From: Siphonodentalium dalli
Lineage: Eukaryota > Mollusca > Scaphopoda > Gadilida > Siphonodentaliidae
Reading direction: 5' to 3'
Length of the DNA stretch: 64,000 bases
Assembly (NCBI GenBank): GCA_032622095.1
Contig: CP136069.1
Location: 85,954,958-86,018,957, forward strand
The translations under genes and the position numbers were made by a program. Below are positions 1-11,900 of the stretch, one piece after another. Numbering within the stretch: the first letter of the stretch is position 1; each line of letters starts with the position of its first letter. Under the pieces are notes generated by a model. The model did no database searches, was not told the DNA's origin, and saw only the letters and a list, made by a program, of their open reading frames with translations.

Positions 1-1080
1 GTCTTCTATGCAAGAATCAAATGGCCTATTTTGCTTATATTTGGTATGAAATTACCTTGGGTGACAGATTTGTGAAAATGGGACCACAAACTCGAATAAG
101 GGCAGAGCCAGAGACATAACTATTTCACCACATAGTAATTCTTAAAATATGTTTGCAAGAGCCAAGAACTAGTTGGCTTATTTAGCATGGAATGTTCTTG
201 TTTGACTGCAATTCAGATTTTTTTAAATGGGGTCACCTGGTCAAATAGGGGCCAAGCGAAGGACAGTTTCCTTCTTAATATGCTTCCTTCACAAGGACCA
301 TCAAGTCTATTTTACTGATATTTAGTATGAAGGGTTCTTGGGTGTCTGGGATTCAAATTTATTCAGATGGGGGTCACCAGGTTAAATAGGGTGTGGGACC
401 AGGGACATAACTATGTCTCTATATAGTAATTCTTAAAATGTCTTCTCAAGAGAGGTTGTACTATTTAGCTTACATATATTATGGAGGATCCTTTAGTGAC
501 TGAGATTCAGATTTGTTAACATGAGGTCAACTTGTTAAGAAATTACGGGGCTATGGGGACTTAACACTTTTGTGTCTAATAAAATCATTGAAATACCAAA
601 TTCATTAAAACATCTACCTTGGAACTACCTGACTGATTAATCTGACATACATGTATGGTGTTTTGGGTCGATGGATAATTGGGCTTCAAACATGTCTAAA
701 TGGTTTTATAAAATGGCGCTTGTGAGATTGGAAATTTCCAACAATTGAGAAAGTTTGAGATGTCGGTTGTGAAATTCCAACCTAAGACTTGAGAGTCTGG
801 AGCCCGGTCATGAGGGGACTTGTTGAGCTGGAGGAGGGGGTGATCAGTAGTGTACAGTTGGTAATTTCAAGGTGGATATTCACCAATCTACATACATGAA
901 GCCTCTCTAGCCACATATCCTGTTTAGATCTACTTCTTTTAAAGTTATAATGAAAAGTTCTGACTGTTGTGGTCTCCAGAGTCCCAGTCTGTGCAGTCTG
1001 GTGATCGACCCCACAGTCATTGACTGTCTTGTTTGAACATGTTATAAAATTTGAAAACAGTGACACCATAACATCTGCAG
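1..1080. repeat. Dispersed repeat family R1, copy 1
   Basis: Non-coding. The first ~560 bases contain about three degenerate units built around phrases such as TTTGGTATGAA, GGTCACCTGGTCAAATAGG and CAGGGACATAACTAT. The same units occur in tandem at 39655-40380. From about 69 to 1060 the sequence is closely similar to 41999-42975, base for base over long runs with scattered changes and small indels. The 3' half (about 700-1040) has a more diverged third copy at about 2740-3110. I infer an interspersed non-autonomous element. Short open frames inside it have no recognisable protein similarity. Confidence 0.7.
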
Positions 1081-1099
1081 AGTTATGATACTTTAATCT

Positions 1100-1270
1100 T
1101 TAATGAAATTACGGAAACATTCCATTACCCATCCCTCCTCCCACATGGCCCAGACCCAACCCCCCTCCACCCTGCCCCCAACCAACATCACTTCCAACCC
1201 ATATCATCTCCCAACTTCCAACTTTAATACCTCTTCTGGCCAGAAGCAGATATTATACTATGTATCTCTG
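1100..1270. repeat. C-rich repeat segment shared with 40430-40510
   Basis: A pyrimidine-rich stretch containing CACATGGCCCAGACCC and CCCCAACCAACA. Nearly the same words recur at 40436-40490, in the same position relative to R1-type units and hairpin modules. It therefore appears to be an internal part of a larger dispersed repeat rather than unique DNA. The 62-codon open frame at 1103-1291 lies in it and is probably fortuitous. Confidence 0.5.
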
Positions 1271-1628
1271 CAGAGAGACACAGGTCATTAATTTAGATTA
1301 GAATAATAGATGTCATCTGACAGGCTTGTGTAACAAAACTGCTAGCAAATTAAAACAAACTGCTGTTCCCAAGCAGGCTAGCATCACCAAATACACCCTC
1401 CAGGGACCTAATTCTGCTTAGGCATAATCTTCCTGGAAGTATCTTAAGTATCAAATTGAAATTTTTTTTTAGTTACTTTTTGACTTTTTCCCTTCTGTTC
1501 AGTTTCTATGTCCCCCTAATTTGCAGAAGATAAAATGCATAATTGAGGTGCTCCATTGGTGTGCATCACCAACTTCAACTGTAGAACTTCAATCTGTTCC
1601 TAGGTTTCCCATGGCTGTTGAGGCCTAA

Positions 1629-1710
1629 TCAGACTGAGGGTGAATTCGGTGATGCTAGCCTGCCTTGCGGAATAGTGTCATTAAATTCACCTTTTGGGAC
1701 CTCATTCTGC
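1629..1710. repeat. Hairpin module (GGGTGAATT family), diverged copy
   Basis: Left arm GAGGGTGAATTCGGTGATG faces right arm TCATTAAATTCACC followed by GGGACCTCATTCTGC, so the segment folds on itself. It is a diverged member of a hairpin family that also occurs at 2159-2249, 31780-31861, 37386-37477, 40797-40889, 41142-41233 and 41513-41578. Confidence 0.6.
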
Positions 1711-2158
1711 AAATGTCAGACACACTAAATTCAGGCTTGGCTGTTTCGTATTATTTTCTTAACCACGACTTATCCAGATGAAATCATACCCTGATTTGTC
1801 AAAGAAAAATTAGGGGGTGTATTGAATTGAATTTGAAAACAGTGATACCATAACATCCGTCTCTCTGTTGGGATGTCTATCTATCCATCTACATGTATCA
1901 ACAATTGTTTTCTTCTCCATATTAAAGACTGAATGTGTTTATATATTTCAGTGTGCATGTTCCCTAGATGATTCACAATCAGATTTGTTCAAATAAGTTC
2001 TTCAGATCAAATAGGTGCGAAGCCAGGGCCATAACTCTTTCCCTCCATAGTAATTCTTAATTTCTGCTCAAGAACCATTGGGCCTATATAGCTTACATTT
2101 GGTATTGAAGGGGCCTTGGGTGACCGGGGTTCAGACATTCAAATGGGGTCATTTTTAG

Positions 2159-2249
2159 GAAATGAGGTCCCCAGAGGGTGAATTTGGTGATGCTAGTCCA
2201 CCTTGCGGAATAGTGTCATTAAATTCACCATTTGGTGACCTCATTCTGC
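2159..2249. repeat. Hairpin module (GGGTGAATT family)
   Basis: AATGAGGTCCCCAGAGGGTG at the left is the inverted counterpart of the CACCATTTGGTGACCTCATT stretch at the right, giving an imperfect stem with a ~30-base loop. The flanks from about 2250 to 2340 also match those after the 1629-1710 copy (CAGACACACTAAA, then ACCACTTA and CATACCCTGATTT), so the two copies belong to a larger repeated segment. Confidence 0.65.
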
Positions 2250-2689
2250 AAATGTCAGACACACTAAATACAGACTTGGCTGTTCCAATATTATTTTCTT
2301 AACCACCACTTAACCAGGTGAAATCATACCCTGATTTTTCAAAGAAAAATTGGGGATATATTGGATATTGGGGGGTATATTGATATTACTAGATGAATGG
2401 ATCTCATAGATGGGGATTCACATTTGTTCTAATAGGGGCAGAGATAAGAGATTTAACTCTCCTCTATGCTGTTTGATACTGGTATAATAATATTGATTTC
2501 TAGGCAGCCTGGTGCGGACAATGGGGAGAGAGTGTAGATGGTGTGGAGTTTATACCCCTACTTTGATCAAAATTTAAACAGTTGAAAATTTCTTGCCTGA
2601 TACAACATTAGTTGTAGATTAGTTGTAGATTAGATGTCAACACCAGAAATAGGTTAGAATTGTTCTCATAGTTTGGTTTGATTTTCCAA

Positions 2690-3190
2690 CATGTACTGGG
2701 TATGTTTTTAAATCAACAGTCGATATTGGCCACAAATTTGAACTTTATGAGGGTGTCAGGTTGGTAATTTTCAAAAGTTTGAGAGCTTGAAGTACTGACC
2801 AGTACCAGTTGTAAGATTCAACCTAAGAGGGATGTGCAAAAGGATTTTTGTGAAATTAGTACTGTGGTATGGTTGTCTTCTTTAAAAGGTAAGAGGTTGG
2901 AGATTTGTCAGTGGTGTGCAATTAGAAATTTCAAGGTGAAGAGCCCTGCTCATCTGAGAACCTCCAGCTATGTCTATGTTTAGAACTACTTGTATTATAA
3001 AGTGATTTTGTCAAGTACTGACTCTTGTAGTCTTCAGAGTCCCAGTCTTCTCAGTCTTTACAGTCTGGTGAGCGACCCACAGTCATCAACTGTCTTGTAT
3101 TTCTTCTTATTCAATACATTACGTTTCATTGTTGAGAACATTGACATGCACTGGGCATACAGATGGTTCGAGCATGACCTCAGGAACTAA
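2690..3190. repeat. Dispersed repeat family R1, partial diverged copy
   Basis: Shares with 720-1050 and 42650-42970 the ordered words CAACCTAAGA, AATTTCAAGGTG, TCCAGAGTCCCAGTCT, CAGTCTGGTGA and CAGTCATTGACTGTCTTG in diverged form. Only the 3' half of R1 is present. The 66-codon open frame at 2990-3190 falls in this repeat and is not supported as a gene. Confidence 0.5.
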
Positions 3191-3504
3191 TGTTGACTAA
3201 ACTGAAGTATTTTCCAGTTCGATCCGCCATGCTGGTAAACTTTAAATTGTTAAATATTTATGTATATGGAACCAAAAATCCAAATTTGATTTGTTTCAAT
3301 TAAAATATATATTAAACAATTGTTGCACAAGTTGAAACAAAAACAGTTTTGATGAGCATGTACTACACACATTTTAGCAAGTTCATGACTCATGTACATG
3401 TACCTGTAGCCATCCAAGCATACCCACTTTTTGTTATTGCTATATACATGTATCAGTGTATAGTTCGTATGAAGACTCGGCAATATCACTATAATTTTAG
3501 GTAA

Positions 3505-3565
3505 GTAAAATCGCGATACGTATCATATCATGACCTCTGTATCGCGATAAACTTCGATATACCCC
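3505..3565. mobile_element. hAT-end-like fragment (TATCGCGATA)
   Basis: Contains TCGCGATACGTATCATATC and TGTATCGCGATAAACTTCG. These resemble the terminal regions of the complete hAT-type element at 51076-52661, which are rich in TCGCGATAC. No inverted ends or target duplication could be delimited, so this is a remnant at best. Confidence 0.35.
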
Positions 3566-3897
3566 ATACCCCGTAAAACCATTACACCCTTAGCAGATAT
3601 TTGAGCTTTTGTGGGGTGACGGTGATGCAGTCACAATTACTGCCATGTATAACCTAGACATTTCCAATAAAAAGTTGCGTCCACACCAACATCAAAGGCA
3701 AATGAAGCTGCCAATCTGCCACAGACTGAGAACATGTCACACACAATTTGCCGCATCAAAGACAAGGGAAGCACATCAGAAGTGGAGAGTCTAACGAGAG
3801 AACAGGCTGTCTGGTGGTAAATTTAGCTGCATTTCTGTGTTAAACGTTACTTCCAGGCATGGCATCGGTGCATAGTCCTGCCTACATACACAACCAT

Positions 3898-3898
<1 letters not shown>

Positions 3899-3943
<45 letters not shown>
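3899..3943. repeat. 45-base poly-C tract
   Basis: An uninterrupted run of cytosines, 45 by count from the coordinates. Such runs form G-quadruplex (opposite strand) or i-motif structures and are hard to sequence, so the exact length may be unreliable. Nothing coding was seen in the flanking stretches 3566-3898 and 3944-4224. Confidence 0.9.
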
Positions 3944-3945
<2 letters not shown>

Positions 3946-4224
3946 AGGTGAATTGTCGATGAAATTAAATAACCGTAAACTACCGCACCTGTCGAAGGTT
4001 AGTCGATTAATTGAATAATCGTGGTAAGCCTAGTCATAACTTATTGTTGGCAGTATTGAAAATATTTTCAGTGTTTGTTGCAACATTTATGGTACTGAAA
4101 CTAACAATATTATACTGTGCCAAATGACAACACCCTTACATTACTTAACCCGTCATTGTGTTAAAAATAAAATTTGATACATAAATTATGATGCCTTGGC
4201 TTTTTCTACTTTAATACATCTACA

Positions 4225-4375
4225 GGTATAGACATTCAGAATTTGGTCTTAAATTAACAACTGATTTACAGATACTAGATCATTCAATTTATTCACAGTT
4301 GGTTCATGGCCTGAGATTTTCCCCCACTCACCAGCAGAAACCCTGCTAAATTATGAATTGTCTTACTGAAAATGA
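4225..4375. repeat. Dispersed repeat shared with 46727-46850
   Basis: TAGACATTCAGAATTTGG, CAACTGATTTAC and TTTTCCCCCACTCACCAGC recur in the same order and orientation at 46727-46830. The remainder of 4376-5819 was read on both strands and shows no coding exon or recognisable repeat. Confidence 0.55.
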
Positions 4376-5819
4376 CTGTCTGGATATCAAGGTCATTGAA
4401 AGTTATGCGACATGTCAGATAGTTCAAACAAAGCTCCAACAATATCAGTATTACATGTTCTAGTATGCTTGTTGCAAATGTTTGCTTTATGTAAAATTAG
4501 AAGCTACCAATAGTGTACAACCGTGTGCATGTAATTACATGTACCGGTTTATATGTAGATCGTATCTGTTTGAATGTACTATGGTATACCGTTGGTATAC
4601 CGTATGTCTGAGTAAAACAATAGATTCTGTGGTTTGTGCACAAGCAACATATTATATTGAAGTAGGTATCATGTGGGCACTAAATAAACTCCCATTATAA
4701 ATATTTGATGATCTGTACAATGAAATGCTAACAAAAGTATTGATCTGACATGCATATCCTCCTACCCATTGTCTGGCTTACTGGTGTTCTTTGTGACAAA
4801 GTATCTTCTCATTATACAGGGAATGTCATCTTTGCCCTCATGAAGAAATCTCATACATGTAACTGGGAAATTATTAATGTGCATTAATAAAATGTATGAA
4901 AATGTTTAATATGTGTCGAAAATTGCACCAAGAAGGCTTATTTATTTAATATGCATAAAAACATCTCCGATGATTGGGAATTCCAGACACTTCGATTAGA
5001 AGAAGCACAATTCTTTTCAAGAGAGTCCATTGATTTATCCAAATGATATGGTCTGATGAAAAATAAAAAAAATGAAAAACCTTGTGTTTGCTCCTCCCAC
5101 CCCACCCCCTTTCAACGCATATCATATCATATCAGACACAGCAAATTATGTCAATGTACATGTATCTGTTATTTGTTTTATGTTTTTTTTTTTTCAAATG
5201 TAACAAAATGTATGAAATTATTGTTAATTTTGGAGAGGGGCTAGATAAGTTAAGTTCTGTAACTTGTCTGCAATTTCATTTGTAAATTTATTACAAATAA
5301 ATATATTTACACCAAAACCATGAAATTAAAATTGGTAAATGCTAAATGCTGCTTAGATTTATATGCTCCTTGCTAAATAATAATTAATTTTATTACTTTG
5401 TGTGCTGAGCCTTTGAAGTTATGGGCCTTTAATATGGCCATTTTGCAGTGATTGGATTTAATGGAGATGTGAAAATTTTATACTGAGGCTATTATTTACC
5501 CCTGTGTGGTCCCCGGGTGGGAATGATGGCACATGTTTATAGTCTAAAACTTTGGACCTGTTCCAGCATGGAGTATAGAATAGGACCAATGTAGTGAGTC
5601 TAGTGACTAGTCACTGCCTGAAGTAGAAGTACCAGTATTTTAAAAGTAGGAAGAGTAATAAATACCGTATTAAACCCCAATTAACTAAACTAACCAAGGA
5701 TATTATTTGGAACTCTTTATGCGTACCTAATAATTATTAAATGTTCAAAATACCATTTTTCTTGACATTCAATTTTGAATGCTTAGAGTTGATAACGACT
5801 GACTGCGATTGCACTGAAG

Positions 5820-6035
5820 TACAGTAATGCCCTAAATAATCGACTCCTTAACCACAGCAGAATTGTGGGTAATTTTTCAGGATTTATCGGAAATATGGCT
5901 TGTTGCCATTCATCGCAAAGCTCTCACTGAGAACTTTCCGATTAATGGCAACAAGCCATATTTCCAACTAAATCCTGAAAAATTACCCATAATTCTGCTG
6001 TGGTTAAGGAGTCGATTATTTAAGGCATTACTGTA
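5820..6035. mobile_element. Tc1/mariner-type MITE, copy 1
   Basis: A foldback element of about 212 bases between TA dinucleotides. The left end starts CAGTAATGCCCTAAATAATC and the right end is its inverse (GGCATTACTG). The inverted repeats extend inward more than 80 bases through ACCACAGCAGAATTRTGGGT and GGAAATATGGCTTGTTGCC, leaving a short loop. A TA flank and a CAGT start fit Tc1/mariner families. There is no coding capacity. Related copies lie at 57254, 61247 and 61702. Confidence 0.85.
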
Positions 6036-6579
6036 GGTTATACTCAATACAGGCATATGTAGTAAATGATGTGTCATCAGTACAGACATCTACATGTAGC
6101 AGCGAAAAAGTATAAGTATTGTAAAACCATCAGATGACATAAAAAACTGCACTATTGAAAGTTATCAGATACATATTGAAAACAATCATGTACCGGTATG
6201 GATCTGTCATTTTCATAACTTTATCTAAAATATCAACATACCAGTACGTCATTCATGACTAACAGTTATGGTACATTGTATATGCAGAATTATATGCTGA
6301 TTCAGTAAAGGTGAATAATGCACAATTTTCTATAGCAGACAAATAATACATGCAATAACCTTGTGAGGTAGAAAATATTCAAGACTTTAAAAAGTGCATA
6401 ATCAACATGCAGTCCATTAATAAATCCCATAAGCGGTTTCCATGCATAGCCTATCTCCAGATGTGGAAAGTTTAAATGGACCTACAATGTATACAGAAAA
6501 CTAATTAACTGTTAAGCTAGTACACCACCTGAAGGAATCTGCTATCTGAAGACCACATCACGCATATTTTATAACAACT

Positions 6580-6875
6580 AGCTGGTGTGCCCGACTTCGT
6601 CCGGGCTATTTACGGATTTCTTTGTGATCGCTTCCGTCCAGGCAGAAGAGAAAGAAAAAAACTATTGTTTGATCGGTCTAGAAACATTTCTATATGAGCA
6701 AGGTCAAGGACACGGTCGCACATGAAATTGAACCCGCCCATATTGTTCCCGGGATCAATGTACATGTAGGCCTACATACCAAATTTGAGTCGGATCGGTC
6801 GAGCAGTTTTTGAGTCTATAACACTCATACATACATACACACAGACAGAAGTTCCAAAATATATAATAGATAAAT
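6580..6875 (+). mobile_element. LINE/SINE-type 3' fragment
   Basis: Begins CTAGCTGGTGTGCCCGACTT and continues to ACCAAATTTGAGTCGGATCG, GAGCAGTTTTTGAG and CATACATACATACACACAG, ending in an AT-rich tail. This layout is typical of the 3' ends of some non-LTR retrotransposons and the SINEs that copy them in invertebrates. The family cannot be assigned without a repeat library. No coding remnant was seen. The preceding stretch 6036-6579 shows no recognisable feature. Confidence 0.45.
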
Positions 6876-7050
6876 TTATATGTCAAAAGATGACTTTGAT
6901 CATAATATTTTAAGGGAAATTTTGGGAAGAGCATTCTCAGCAAGTATATAAATTTATTGAAATTGAATAACTGCCATAAAAAGTACATGATCTCAACTGA
7001 TGAAAGGCTTGAATGACTATTTAATTGAGAGCAACACTGCTTCAAGAACA

Positions 7051-7520
7051 TTAAAGATACATAATCCGAATTAACACTCCCAAATTAATATTTCTTTAGC
7101 TTCGGTGGTCAAAAATATTTGATTCGAGTCGAGGAACCTACCCATCAAAGCTCAGAGTGATCAAATATAAATTTTTGAAATTTGTAATTTCTCGAGATGT
7201 ACTTATTTGTGGCCTGGAAAAAAATTGTCAAGGCGACGGTCTCTGACAAAATTTCAGATGAAGATGGTAAACTCTAAAATCAAGTGATAAAACGGCCAAA
7301 TATCATGATAATACACTGAATACAGCCATATTTCATTGAACAACATGTTGATAAATAACATGTTGTGGGAAATTTTATACCATAGTTGACAGTGGTTAGC
7401 ATTATTTTGTTGTACATGTAATTAATCAATTCTGATAACTATTTAAAGCGTATTTTGAAGAAATGTTGTTGTTGTAACTAGATGATATGGGGACCGTCAG
7501 ATCGGATTGAGTACCTTTAA
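7051..7520. mobile_element. MITE with TTAA ends (GGTAC..CAATCCGA family), copy 1
   Basis: The left end TTAAAGATACATAATCCGA is the inverse of the right end TCGGATTGAGTACCTTTAA, about 470 bases apart. A related copy at 50059-50330 has better preserved ends (AAGGTACACAATCC and GGATTGTGTACCTT). TTAA at both extremities would fit piggyBac or Kolobok-type target duplication, but I cannot separate the target bases from the repeat itself. Non-coding. Confidence 0.65.
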
Positions 7521-7847
7521 CAGAATGTTAGTTGTATGCTGGAAAATTGTGAGCAGCCTTTTTCTAGAACTGATATAAATCTTTGGGCTGAGATCAGTTT
7601 TCGATCATAGGTCCAAAGCTATATCTCCAGCTGACCAGGTGTATTTAATACTGTTATCTATTTCCATTTGATTGCACCCTTCTTGAGTGGACAAGCCTGC
7701 ATACCACCAACATTTGTATTCATTGGGCTGAAATAGTTCTTGCAAATGGCTCCTCACAATTTTGAATGGTGAACGGGTCCCAGTTAGAGACAGACAAACT
7801 CAGATCATTGCCTGTAAAGAATCCATATCCAATATGCTTTACACAAT

Positions 7848-8127
7848 TTAACACTTTCAATACTGAATGGATTCCGCCATCAATTATAAAAGTATATACT
7901 TGTATTGGAATGGACTATTCATCAGGAGGGGTGTTCAGAACAAATGAGTAGACGACTGCCAGACGAAAAGATAAACCAAGTGTAGAAAAAGTATTATTCA
8001 TTGGTGGGAAGAGTTCAGATAATAAGTTCAACAAACGACCTGTGGTCGTTTATAGGTCGTTTGTTGCACTTATTATCTGAATATTTCCTAAGGGTACTAC
8101 TCGTCAATGAGTAAAGAAAGAATTTAT
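7848..8127 (-). mobile_element. piggyBac-like MITE, TTAACCCTTTCTATA family, inverted copy
   Basis: Starts TTAACACTTTCAATACTGAA, contains a hairpin (TTCAGATAATAAGTTCAACA facing TGTTG..ACTTATTATCTGAA at about 8015-8080), and ends near CGTCAATGAGTAAAGAAAG. The same order, reversed, is found in the cleaner copies at 33818-34058 and 50676-50888. The right end is degenerate (no intact TTAA). Confidence 0.6.
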
Positions 8128-8150
8128 TCAGACTTGGCTTTTTAATCTCT

Positions 8151-8800
8151 TAAGGCCAAAAAAATAACTTGACTGTTTCCGATTTCTTGAGTAAACAAAT
8201 CCAGGTAAGCAGGTAGTTTTCTTTTTTCTTTTTCTAAATCCATCTATAATGCACCATATTCTACAAACAAGATAAAAGTTGGTATTCTCAATACCTTTGT
8301 ATCCAGTTGCTGAAGTTTCTGACAAAACTAGTTTTATATCTGACAATATACCCAGAATATGCACCGGAGCGATCTGAGTTCCAAGAAGGGACATGAAAAT
8401 GCTATCTCCTGTGGCTCATGGCACCGCGACACAAGGTTGCGCAATACTGTACATGACAACATTGATTCTATCGGCGTTGCTGGCAAAAGTCTAGACAACT
8501 TCCGTGACATCATGTTGACATCGCATTTTCACCTGGCCGTGCGACTAACAGAACAGATTTATTCCTGAGATTCATCTGCAACCACAAATACACGTAGACA
8601 TGTATTTTAATTGAGAAATATTCAGAAAATCTAAAATTATTGCTGCTTGATGTAAACATAGTATATAGTATATATTTAGCGATATAGATGTGTTTATTTT
8701 TTTGTTGTTGAAAATTTTGGAAAATAAATCCAGGTCGGCCAAATTTTCGGCAGGTAGGTCGGGAAACCGGAAACAATGATGTTTTTTTTTTTGGCCTATT
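8151..8800. mobile_element. TAAGGCCAAAAAA-ended DNA element, diverged copy
   Basis: The left end reads TAAGGCCAAAAAAATAACTT, then CTGTTTCCGA. The right end reads GGAAACAATGATG, a T-run and TTGGCCTA, which is the inverse. The same ends occur at 30333-30675 and in partial form at 36239, 38452, 39223 and 43798-43860. The four overlapping short open frames here lack any recognisable domain and are treated as chance. Confidence 0.5.
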
Positions 8801-8849
8801 GCACTCTCAAAATAAAGATTGATCATTCACATTAAAATTTCATTTTTAG

Positions 8850-8924
8850 ATGGATTGGGGAAGATGTACCAGATCTGAAGTTGGCATTCTCAAACCGGAT
8901 CTTAAAGCTGTATGATGTGAATAG
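8850..8924 (+). CDS. DOT1L: DOT1L coding exon w1 (first in window)
   Basis: Follows the acceptor TTTTTAG; the first base completes a codon begun upstream. It then reads W-I-G-E-D-V-P-D-L-K-L-A-F and ends with two bases (AG) of a split serine codon before the donor GTGAGT. It aligns with human RWVCEEIPDLKLA at about residue 42-43, so earlier coding exons must exist. None was recognised in 1-8849. Length 75 nt, phase 2 in and phase 2 out (one base, 24 codons, two bases). The satellite array starts only about 46 bases beyond the donor. Confidence 0.93.
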
Positions 8925-8970
8925 GTGAGTTAAATTATAATCACAAAAATTGTACTGACTGAAGTATTGT

Positions 8971-11900
8971 AACACACACTTGGACTGACAAGGAACACAC
9001 ACTCAGACTGACTAGTAATACACACTCAGACTGACTAGTAATACACACTCAGACTGACTAGTAATACAAACTCAGACTGACTAGTTACACACACTCAGAC
9101 TGACTAGTAATACACACTCAGACTGACTAGTAATACACACTCCGACTGACTAGTAATACACACTCAGACTGACCAGTAATACACACTCAGACTGACTAGT
9201 AATACACACTCAGACTGACTAGTAATACACACTCAGACTGACTAGTATTACACACTCAGACTGACTAGTAATACACACTCAGACTGACCAGTAATACACA
9301 CTCAGACTGACTAGTAATACACACTCAGACTGACTAGTAATACACACTCAGACTGACTAGTAATACACACTCAGACTGACTAGTAATACACACTCAGACT
9401 GACTAGTAATACACACTCAGACTGACTAGTAATACACACTCAGACTGACTAGTAATACACACTCAGACTGACTAGTAATACACACTCAGACTGACCAGTA
9501 ATACACACTCAGACTGACTAGTAATACACACTCAGACTGACTAGTAATACACTCAGACTGACTAGTAATACACACTCAGACTGACTAGTAATACACACTC
9601 AGACTGACTAGTAATACACACTCAGACTGACAAGGAACACACACTCAGACTGACTAGTAATACACACTCAGACTTACTAGTAATACACACTCAGACTGAC
9701 TAGTAATACACACTCAGACTGACTAGTAATACCCACTCAGACTGACTAGTAATACACACTCAGACTGACTAGTAATACACACTCAGACTGACTAGTAATA
9801 CACACTCAGACTGACCAGTAATACCCACTCAGACTGACTAGTAATACCCACTCAGACTGACTAGTAATACCCACTCAGACTGACTAGTAATACACACTCA
9901 GACTGACAAGTAATACACACTCAGACTGACTAGTAATACACACTCAGACTGACCAGTAATACACACTCAGACTGACTAGCAATACACACTCAGACTGACT
10001 AGTAATACACACTCAGACTGACAAGGAACACACACTCAGACTGACTGGTAATACACACTCAGACTGACTAGCAATACACACTCAGACTGACTAGCAATAC
10101 ACACTCAGACTGACTAGTAATACACACTCAGACTGACAAGGAACACACACTCAGACTGACTGGTAATACACACTCAGACTGACTAGTAATACGCACTCTG
10201 GCTGACTAGTAATACACACTCAGACTGACAAGTAATACACACTCAGACTGACTAGTAATACACACTCAGACTGACTAGTAATACACACTCAGACTGACTA
10301 GTAATACACACTCAGACTGACCAGTAATACACACTCAGACTGACTAGTAATACACACTCAGACTGACTAGTAATACACACTCAGACTGACTAGTATTACA
10401 CACTCAGACTGACTAGTAATACACACTCAGACTGACAAGTAATACACACTCAGACTGACTGGTAATACCCACTCAGACTGACCAGTAATACACACTCAGA
10501 CTGACTAGCAATACACACTCAGACTGACTAGTAATACCCACTCAGACTGACCAGTAATACACACTCAGACTGACTAGCAATACACACTCAGACTGACTAG
10601 TAATACCCACTCAGACTGACCAGTAATACACACTCAGACTGACTAGCAATACACACTCAGACTGACTAGTAATACACACTCAGACTGACAAGGAACACCC
10701 ACTCAGACTGACTGGTAATACCCACTCAGACTGACTAGTAATACACACTCAGACTGACCAGTAATACACACTCAGACTGACTAGCAATACACACTCAGAC
10801 TGACTAGCAATACACACTCAGACTGACTAGCAATACACACTCAGACTGACTAGCAATACACACTCAGACTGACTAGCAATACACACTCAGACTGACTGGT
10901 AATACCCACTCAGACTGACTAGTAATACACACTCAGACTGACAAGTAATACACACTCAGACTGACTAGTAATACACACTCAGACTGACCAGTAATACCCA
11001 CTCAGACTGACCAGTAATACCCACTCAGACTGACCAGTAATACACACTCAGACTGACTAGCAATACACACTCAGACTGACTAGTAATACACACTCAGACT
11101 GACTAGTAATACACACTCAGACTGACCAGTAATACACACTCAGACTGACTAGTATTACACACTCAGACTGACAAGTAATACACACTCAGACTGACTAGTA
11201 ATACACACTCAGACTGACTAGTAATACACACTCAGACTGACTAGTAATACACACTCAGACTGACAAGGAACACACACTCAGACTGACTAGTAATACACAC
11301 TCAGACTGACTAGTAATACACACTCAGACTGACTAGTAATACACACTCAGACTGACTAGTAATACCCACTCAGACTGACTAGTAATACACACTCAGACTG
11401 ACTAGTAATACACACTCAGACTGACTAGTAATACACACTCAGACTGACCAGTAATACCCACTCAGACTGACTAGTAATACCCACTCAGACTGACTAGTAA
11501 TACCCACTCAGACTGACTAGTAATACACACTCAGACTGACAAGTAATACACACTCAGACTGACTAGTAATACACACTCAGACTGACCAGTAATACACACT
11601 CAGACTGACTAGCAATACACACTCAGACTGACTAGTAATACACACTCAGACTGACAAGGAACACACACTCAGACTGACTGGTAATACACACTCAGACTGA
11701 CTAGCAATACACACTCAGACTGACTAGCAATACACACTCAGACTGACTAGTAATACACACTCAGACTGACAAGGAACACACACTCAGACTGACTGGTAAT
11801 ACACACTCAGACTGACTAGTAATACGCACTCTGGCTGACTAGTAATACACACTCAGACTGACAAGTAATACACACTCAGACTGACTAGTAATACACACTC

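Noticed and set aside
8128-8826. Small protein genes upstream of exon w1 (60-90 codons)
   Set aside because: They overlap on both strands within a repeat with inverted ends, and none has a recognisable domain or codon bias.
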